A stretch of 64,000 nucleotides of DNA from Lachnospiraceae bacterium (lineage in GTDB: Bacteria > Bacillota > Clostridia > Lachnospirales > Lachnospiraceae): positions 1 through 64,000 of the forward strand of contig JAEEIK010000111.1 in the NCBI GenBank assembly GCA_016281335.1, in the 5' to 3' direction. The position numbers were made by a program, and so were the translations under genes. Shown here one piece after another: positions 59,254 to 64,000 of this stretch (positions within the stretch are counted from its first letter, which is position 1; the number at the start of each line of letters is the position of its first letter). The notes below the pieces were generated by a model, which made no database searches, had not been told where the DNA came from, and saw only the letters and a list, made by a program, of their open reading frames with translations.

Positions 59254-61695
59254 ATGAAGAAGTCAACAGGCGTCATTACCATACTGGTGATGATACTGGC
59301 ACTGGCGGGATGCGCTTATCTCGTGATGAACGGTGTCGGTGAGAATGGCGCAGGTGCGGCAAAGAATACCAAGCTGGGTCTGGACCTGGCCGGCGGTGTC
59401 AGCATCACCTACGAAGTAGTGGGAGACGAGGCTCCCTCCAAGGCGGATCTGGATGATACGGTCTTCAAACTCAGAAAGAGGATCGACCAGTATTCAACGG
59501 AAGCTAACGTTTATCCCGAAGGAACCAACCGTATAAGCATTGAGATCCCCGGTGTTACGGATGCCAACGCCATACTGAAAGATCTCGGTTCACCCGGATC
59601 TCTGTATTTCATACAGGCAACCTCACCTGTTACCGGCGAGATGAACTATGAAGCAAAGAAGACGGAAGACGGGAACAGCGTGTTTAAGGGTGATGACGGC
59701 CTCTTTGTAATGGTCGGAAATGTTGCTTATGTTTATGATAAGGATACAAATGCGGCAGCAACTGATGCAAGCGGAGCAAAGATACCGTTTGCCGGCGATA
59801 CCTCTACAGGCAAGACCTATTATGCGCTGACAAGACCTATAGAGGATATAGTTGCCGACGGCAGCGCGGTCCTTTCGGGAACCGATGTTGCTACCTCACA
59901 GGCTGCTTCACATAAGGATAATTACGAGAACATCGAGTATGCCGTAGATCTTACCTTTACAGAGGTGGGAGCAAGCATCTTTGCCGATGCTACAGGCAAC
60001 GCTGTAGGCAAGCCGGGACTTAACGGAACCATCGCTATCTACTATGATAATGAGATATTGAGCGTACCTACGGTTAATGAGAGGATAGCAGGCGGACGTG
60101 CACAGATCTCCGGCGGCATGGCTGATTTCAAAGAAGCTGAGATACTTGCGCAGAGCATCAGGATCGGTGGTCTGAAACTGGAACTCCAGGAGTTAAGATC
60201 CAACGTGGTAGGCGCACAGCTCGGTTCGGACGCTATACAGTCCTCATTGATCGCAGGTCTTATCGGTCTGGCACTGGTGGTACTCTTCATGATCGTCGTA
60301 TACAGACTGCCCGGTTTCTGCAGTTCCATCGCGCTGGTTCTCTACTGTATGCTGGTAATCCTGTGCATCAACATGTTTGAGATGACCCTGACACTGCCCG
60401 GTATCGCAGGTTTCATCCTGTCGGTCGGTATGGCGGTGGATGCGAACGTCATCATCTTCGCCAGAATAAAAGAAGAATTAAAGGCCGGAGCCAAGGTTCA
60501 CGAAGCCATCAAGGCCGGATTTGAAAAGGCTCTTTCAGCCATCATCGACGGTAACATCACAACCCTCATCGCAGCCATCGTGCTGATGATAATGGGAAGC
60601 GGAACCATCAAAGGCTTCGCATACACACTGGCAGTCGGTATCGTACTCTCCATGTTTACCGCTCTGTTCATCACCAAGTCACTGGTAAATGCCTTCTATG
60701 CACTGGGACTTAATAAACCCGGCTTATACGGCTACAGTGAGAAAGATGCGGAAAAGCCCCAGAAGATCTTACCTTTCCTTCAGAAGAAAAAGATCTTCTT
60801 TGCAATATCACTTTCCGTTATCGCTATCGGCATCATCGCTATGATAGTCGGTAAGGTAAGGACAGGCGATATTCTGAATTACAGCCTTGAGTTCAAGGGC
60901 GGTACCGCTACAACGGTTGCCTTCAATCAGGCAATGAGCCGTGAAGAGATAGAGGCTCAGGTAATACCCGAGCTGGAGCACATCACAGGTGATGCAAACG
61001 TACAGTGGCAGACAGTCAACGATACCAACGAGGTTATCTTCAAGACCAGAGTACTGAATGTGGATGAGAGACAGAAGCTCCTTGATACAATGGAAAGCAA
61101 GTTCGGTATCGGAGAATCACAGATCACCGAGGAGACCATAGGATCAACTATCTCCGGAGAGATGAAGAAAGAATCACTCACAGCCGTACTCGTAGCTACG
61201 CTGTGCATGCTGATCTACATCTGGTTCAGATTCAGTGATATACGTTTCGGCGCCAGCGCCGTATGCGCACTGGTTCATGACGTGCTGGTGGTCATCACCT
61301 TCTACGCACTGGTACGCTTAAGCGTAAGCTCCACTTTCATCGCATGTATGCTGACTATAGTCGGTTACTCGATCAACGCCACCATAGTCATCTTCGACCG
61401 TGTGAGAGAGAACTTAAGGGCTATGAATGAGAAGCGTAAGAAGACTGCAGAAGATACACTTGAGAACTGTGTAAATCAGAGTGTCAGCCAGACACTTTCA
61501 AGAAGTATCTTTACTTCACTGACTACGGTCATCATGGTCATCATGCTGTATATCAACGGTGTATCATCCATAAGGGAATTCGCTCTGCCGCTGATAATCG
61601 GTATCATCTGCGGTACCTACTCATCAGTCTGCGTGACCGGCGCACTGTGGTTCGTACTCAGGGAGAAATTCCCTCCTTCGGAAGAGGACGACTGA
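59254..61695 (+). CDS. secDF: Protein translocase SecDF fusion
   Basis: 813 residues joining SecD and SecF in one chain. The SecD half has GLDLAGGVSITYEV, an external P1-type domain (about 60-310) and six transmembrane helices with LPGIAGFILSVGMAVDANVI. The SecF half begins about residue 500 (LEFKGGTATTVAFN) and ends with a second six-helix bundle containing VGYSINATIVIFDRVREN. It uses the proton gradient to pull proteins through SecYEG. An early Cys in ALAGC is not a convincing lipobox. AAGGAGG precedes the ATG. Fixed neighbour of the SCIFF genes; whether it exports the peptide is unknown. Confidence 0.95.
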   Translation: MKKSTGVITILVMILALAGCAYLVMNGVGENGAGAAKNTKLGLDLAGGVSITYEVVGDEAPSKADLDDTVFKLRKRIDQYSTEANVYPEGTNRISIEIPGVTDANAILKDLGSPGSLYFIQATSPVTGEMNYEAKKTEDGNSVFKGDDGLFVMVGNVAYVYDKDTNAAATDASGAKIPFAGDTSTGKTYYALTRPIEDIVADGSAVLSGTDVATSQAASHKDNYENIEYAVDLTFTEVGASIFADATGNAVGKPGLNGTIAIYYDNEILSVPTVNERIAGGRAQISGGMADFKEAEILAQSIRIGGLKLELQELRSNVVGAQLGSDAIQSSLIAGLIGLALVVLFMIVVYRLPGFCSSIALVLYCMLVILCINMFEMTLTLPGIAGFILSVGMAVDANVIIFARIKEELKAGAKVHEAIKAGFEKALSAIIDGNITTLIAAIVLMIMGSGTIKGFAYTLAVGIVLSMFTALFITKSLVNAFYALGLNKPGLYGYSEKDAEKPQKILPFLQKKKIFFAISLSVIAIGIIAMIVGKVRTGDILNYSLEFKGGTATTVAFNQAMSREEIEAQVIPELEHITGDANVQWQTVNDTNEVIFKTRVLNVDERQKLLDTMESKFGIGESQITEETIGSTISGEMKKESLTAVLVATLCMLIYIWFRFSDIRFGASAVCALVHDVLVVITFYALVRLSVSSTFIACMLTIVGYSINATIVIFDRVRENLRAMNEKRKKTAEDTLENCVNQSVSQTLSRSIFTSLTTVIMVIMLYINGVSSIREFALPLIIGIICGTYSSVCVTGALWFVLREKFPPSEEDD

Positions 61696-61714
61696 AAATA
61701 ACCCGGATTCATCA

Positions 61715-61747
61715 AAGGCTGTCGCAAAAGCGGCAGCCTTTTTTTTG
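61715..61747 (+). terminator. Terminator of the scfA-scfB-secDF operon
   Basis: AAGGCTGTCGC-AAAA-GCGGCAGCCTT (one wobble pair) followed by a run of T to 61747, 20 bp after the secDF stop. Confidence 0.9.
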
Positions 61748-61749
61748 TT

Positions 61750-61787
61750 ATTGCCGGTCCCTGCACATATGTGTCAGAACCGGCAAT
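61750..61787. repeat. Inverted repeat with inner palindrome
   Basis: ATTGCCGGT (61750-61758) and ACCGGCAAT (61779-61787) enclose a perfect inner palindrome CACATATGTG (61764-61773). It lies between the secDF terminator and the antitoxin promoter. Function unknown. Confidence 0.6.
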
Positions 61788-61841
61788 GCGAAGCGGTCGT
61801 GGGTCTTAAGTGCCTGCTGCGGCGGAGACTAACACTCTTGA

Positions 61842-61870
61842 TTTACAATGTACTTATATTGTGCTACAAT
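61842..61870 (+). promoter_or_regulatory. Promoter of the RelB/YafQ-type pair
   Basis: TTTACA (61842-61847), 17-bp spacer, TACAAT (61865-61870). ACAAT/ATTGT inverted half-sites at 61845-61862 lie within it and are candidates for autoregulation by the antitoxin. Confidence 0.65.
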
Positions 61871-61893
61871 GTTATTACAAGGAGGGCGATGAT

Positions 61894-62151
61894 ATGAGTA
61901 GTACAATCACAGTAAGAGTAGATGAGAACGTTAAAAAACAGGCAGGAAATGTGTTTAAAAATGTGGGCATGGATATGTCAACAGCTATAAATGTCTTCTT
62001 AAAACAGGTGATCAGAAGTAACGGGATCCCGTTTCCAATATCTGCTGATATACCTAATGAGGTAACCATGAAGGCTATAAAAGACGCCGAAAAAGGAAAG
62101 ATGGCTTCGTTTTCTTCCATAGAGGAGCTGATGGAGGATCTGAATGATTAA
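61894..62151 (+). CDS. RelB/DinJ family antitoxin
   Basis: 85 residues. The N-terminus STITVRVDENVKKQAGNVFKNVGMDMSTAINVFLKQVI is the ribbon-helix-helix domain of DinJ/RelB antitoxins, described here by its parts TITVRVDENVKKQA and DMSTAINVFLKQV. The C-terminal tail would wrap around a YafQ-type toxin. The ATG at 61894 is chosen for its AAGGAGGG ribosome binding site. It overlaps the start of the toxin gene by 8 bp, the normal arrangement, but that gene is broken. Confidence 0.92.
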   Translation: MSSTITVRVDENVKKQAGNVFKNVGMDMSTAINVFLKQVIRSNGIPFPISADIPNEVTMKAIKDAEKGKMASFSSIEELMEDLND

Positions 62152-62424
62152 GGAGATCAAGCGTACCACACAGTTCAAGAAGGATTATAAAAAAGCTATC
62201 AAGAGCGGGTGTAGGGAAGAAGATTTATAGAGGTGCTGCAGTATCTGGTAGAGCAGAAACCTTTGCCTGAAAAATACAGGGATCATCCGCTTCAGGATTC
62301 CAAGGAATATAAGAATGTTCGTGAATGTCACATATACCCGGATTGGTTATTGGTATATAGAGTGTATAAGTCTGAGTTGATACTCGAGCTGATCCGGACA
62401 GGATCACATAGCGAATTGTTTTAG
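62144..62424 (+). pseudogene. YafQ family toxin, frameshifted
   Basis: The first 28 codons (MIKEIKRTTQFKKDYKKAIK) match the start of YafQ/RelE-type ribosome-dependent mRNA interferases and end in TAG at 62228. In another frame the rest of the family follows without gap: VLQYLVEQKPLPEKYRDHPL, then RECHIYPDWLLVYRV with the catalytic-region His/Asp, and RTGSHSELF at the end. Inserting one base near 62227-62229 restores a full 93-residue toxin. The sequence is otherwise well kept, so the mutation is recent, or a sequencing error. Confidence 0.85.
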
Positions 62425-62509
62425 GTGAGGAAAGAGCGGCAACTTTTTTCAAGATATGTCTACTGCAGTGAATTAAAAGGTGGGCATGCGGATGCTTTTT
62501 TGATGATGA

Positions 62510-63049
62510 GACACGCATTCAAATAACATCGATAAGATGAAGGAAGGCACAGACGTATCCGAGCTCTTTGGCTATAGTATAACTATAAGCAAAGATAAGG
62601 ATGCCGGCGCAACAGGGTATTTTACCGTTAAGGTCAAGCTTAATAGCAAGGCTGTAAAGAAAGCAAAGATAAAGGGCGATGACAAGAAAGCCCTGACAAA
62701 GCTTGTAAAGGAGCTGAACGATAAGCTTAAGGACACAAAGTTCGAGTATCAGATCGCTCCTCTTAAGCTTGCTGAGGCAGAGAGCGTAAGCATCAAGACT
62801 AAGCTTAAGAATGGTGCATTGCAGCTGGATGAGCAAGGAGGACTTAAAGGTCTTAAGAGTATTAAGGTAAAGATGAAGATCAAAGGCGTTAAGAAAGCAA
62901 AGTCTTTCACCTACAGTGCAAAGAAGGCGGCCAAGCTCTTTTAAGATAAGCGTCACGGATGCTGCTAACAGGAAAGCAGAATTAACGGCGCTTGAGGGCA
63001 CAAGCTTTAAGGGAACCAAGAACGGAATCACTATTACGAAATTAATTCG
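62510..63049 (+). pseudogene. Decayed C-terminal fragment of a secreted repeat protein
   Basis: A Lys-rich beta-type sequence (KMKEGTDVSELFGYSITISK onward, 62537-62944) without signal peptide or good ribosome binding site. Near 62938 the frame breaks, and the continuation KISVTDAANRKAELTALEGT runs on in another frame to about 63045. The upstream frame closes at 62507. The composition (many Lys, Val-Lys repeats) is like the ends of the two large secreted proteins in this window, so this is probably the remnant of a surface protein gene. No function expected. Confidence 0.6.
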
Positions 63050-63051
63050 AA

Positions 63052-63078
63052 AACACCCGGCTGCTGAAGCCGGGTGTT
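63052..63078. terminator. Hairpin after the decayed gene
   Basis: AACACCCGGCT (63052-63062) and AGCCGGGTGTT (63068-63078) form a perfect 11-bp stem. Only scattered T residues follow on the plus strand, and TTTTCGAATT on the minus strand, so it may end the leftward small gene. Confidence 0.65.
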
Positions 63079-63087
63079 GTATTACTT

Positions 63088-63291
63088 TTATGGTGCTTCC
63101 TCGAAAGGAATGCCGGATTCCGAGTCGCATATGGTCTGGGTTTTGTGGCGGGCTGTGTCATCCAGCTTTTCTTCAAGTCCTGTAAGGGCTTCGAAGGGAG
63201 CAAACTGGGCGGCACGCTTTTCGAGGCTCATCTGCGGATGCCGCTTCGACACATGATGCGGCATATCTAACATGTCGGAGTAATCGTTCAT
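63088..63291 (-). CDS. Small conserved protein with HHVS-x-x-HPxMS motif
   Basis: 67 residues. The sequence MNDYSDMLDMPHHVSKRHPQ is followed by MSLEKRAAQFAPFEALTG, a pattern I know from small proteins of Clostridia, sometimes encoded near Y-family DNA polymerases; function not established. The ATG at 63291 is chosen because AGAGGAAAA precedes it and the motif begins there. No polymerase gene is in view here. The C-terminus (SGIPFEEAP) is shorter than in the homologues I recall. Confidence 0.65.
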   Translation of the reverse strand: MNDYSDMLDMPHHVSKRHPQMSLEKRAAQFAPFEALTGLEEKLDDTARHKTQTICDSESGIPFEEAP

Positions 63292-63330
63292 GGTTTTTCC
63301 TCTGCAATGAAGTATTACAGTTATTATATA

Positions 63331-63364
63331 TAAAAAGAGTCCGGGCTGTCTATAGCCCGGACTC
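63331..63364 (-). terminator. Terminator of the trigger-factor-like gene
   Basis: On the minus strand GAGTCCGGGCT pairs with AGCCCGGACTC (plus 63337-63347 and 63354-63364), followed by TTTTTA. It is 26 bp after the stop of the partial gene. Confidence 0.9.
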
Positions 63365-63390
63365 AGTATGATCAAGCTGTTGTTTTAATC

Positions 63391-64000
63391 TCAGTCAGTG
63401 AGTTTAACTACGTCGCAGAGGTATTCGCAGACTTTGTCGTCGAGGATGCTCTGGGCCATGTAGCCGTAGCCGTAAGTCTTGACAGCTTCCTTGAAGGCTT
63501 CGTCATCACCTGTGTAGCCTGCTTTTTCCTTGATCTCGTCCTTGCTTATATCGAGACCTGCATGTTTGAAGACGTACTGCAGGCTCATGAGTTTCTCAGT
63601 CTTGGTCTTGGCGCGTTCCTGAAGAAGAGCATCGTATTCATCCTGCGAGGATACACCGTACATATCAAAGACGGTGCCGTACATAGCCTGGCCTGTGTAC
63701 TGCATGTACATCTGGTTGTAATATGTGAGGTTCTCTTCATCCTGGGCAGCAAGCACCTTGGTCTGATAATCCATAAACTTCTTGGGATAAGCCTTGTAAG
63801 CGCTGTTTAAGGATATGGAAGAGGAGATCTTGTTCTTTAAGCTTGCGCGGAATTTCTCATCGCGTACGGACTGGCGGAACTGATCAGCCGTGGTGCCGCG
63901 TTCGGGATAATATGTGGCAACGAAAGTATCGTTGAATTCGGGTTCTTCATAGATGCCCTTAACGTTTACTTCGAAATTAACGGTCTTGCCGGCATAATCC
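63391..64000 (-). CDS. Trigger-factor-like FKBP peptidyl-prolyl isomerase, partial
   Basis: The reading frame is open through the last base of the window; about 203 C-terminal residues are visible. The first part (YAGKTVNFEVNVKGIYEEPE) is the end of an FKBP-type domain as in trigger factor. The rest is the helical trigger-factor C-terminal (chaperone) region, with EFNDTFVATYY, then VLAAQDEENLTYYNQMY and a final DKVCEYLCDVVKLTD. Whether it is the ribosome-bound trigger factor or a secreted or lipoprotein paralogue depends on the missing N-terminus. It ends with a strong terminator. Confidence 0.75.
   Translation of the reverse strand, partial: DYAGKTVNFEVNVKGIYEEPEFNDTFVATYYPERGTTADQFRQSVRDEKFRASLKNKISSSISLNSAYKAYPKKFMDYQTKVLAAQDEENLTYYNQMYMQYTGQAMYGTVFDMYGVSSQDEYDALLQERAKTKTEKLMSLQYVFKHAGLDISKDEIKEKAGYTGDDEAFKEAVKTYGYGYMAQSILDDKVCEYLCDVVKLTD

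Noticed and set aside
59254-59320. SecDF as a lipoprotein because of a Cys after ALAG.
   Set aside because: The segment is the first transmembrane helix of SecD and lipidation there is not a feature of the family.
62220-62235. Programmed -1 frameshift joining the two halves of the YafQ-type toxin.
   Set aside because: No slippery heptamer or downstream stimulatory structure is visible; a simple one-base loss explains it better.

Overview
This window looks like a chromosomal segment of an anaerobic low-to-mid GC Firmicute of the class Clostridia, most likely family Lachnospiraceae. The reasons are a SCIFF ranthipeptide with its radical SAM maturase next to a fused SecDF, the core order yicC-remA-gmk-rpoZ-rimO-pgsA-cinA-(two extra genes)-recA-recX, an RNase Y, Gram-positive type LexA boxes in front of recA, an LTA-synthase-like enzyme, large secreted B-repeat proteins and single scattered tRNA genes. 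The family-level call is an inference from gene content. There is no prophage, insertion sequence or CRISPR array.

Layout. 0-3.1 kb: a 5'-cut membrane HExxH protein, a PadR regulator, a DUF2812 protein and an HExxH lipoprotein. 3.1-3.55 kb: an unexplained array of about 16 alternating inverted half-sites containing a 115-bp tandem repeat. 3.6-6.2 kb (minus): a metallo-beta-lactamase-fold lipoprotein, then a zinc-ribbon protein paired with a PrsW-like protease. 6.3-14.3 kb: the yicC-to-recX core block, with a glycosyltransferase and a short NeuB-like enzyme inserted before the SOS-controlled recA. 14.3-20.4 kb: two TetR genes facing an MMPL transporter and a 900-residue heptad-repeat lipoprotein across a symmetrical double operator. 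20.4-27.4 kb: a LacI-sensor/GGDEF protein, RNase Y, tRNA-Leu(CAG), an LTA-synthase-like protein, tRNA-Leu(AAG), and a GGDEF protein ending in a predicted ribbon-helix-helix domain with four AT-rich direct repeats at its promoter. 27.5-41 kb: a flavodoxin behind a leader with a terminator, two giant secreted proteins (1528 and 2129 residues), an Old-Yellow-Enzyme-like oxidoreductase and a GNAT acetyltransferase. 41-45.7 kb (minus): MoxR, DUF58 and transglutaminase genes. 45.7-53 kb: a 31-bp-stem palindrome between divergent promoters, a GGDEF-EAL protein, queH, argS, a small DUF6465-like gene, tRNA-Met and a zinc-ribbon repeat protein with a charged partner. 53-57.5 kb: ispF-cysS-mrnC-rlmB and a CNNM/CBS transporter-like protein. 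57.6-61.7 kb: scfA-scfB-secDF. 61.8-64 kb: a RelB-type antitoxin with a frameshifted YafQ-type toxin, a decayed surface-protein gene, a small conserved protein and the C-terminal part of a trigger-factor-like protein.

How it fits together. Core blocks cover RNA turnover (YicC, RNase Y, Mini-III), tRNA and rRNA modification (QueH, RlmB, RimO), phospholipid and isoprenoid synthesis (PgsA, IspF) and DNA repair (RecA, RecX). Between them lie envelope functions (LTA-synthase-like, MMPL, secreted repeat proteins, transglutaminase) and three c-di-GMP proteins of different design. Two pairs of convergent operons carry rho-independent terminators inside the 3' coding end of the opposing gene, and a third pair has one that starts upstream of the plus-strand gene's stop codon. 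The most unusual items are the GGDEF-RHH fusion with its iteron-like promoter (26.65-27.45 kb) and the hairpin array at 3.1-3.55 kb.
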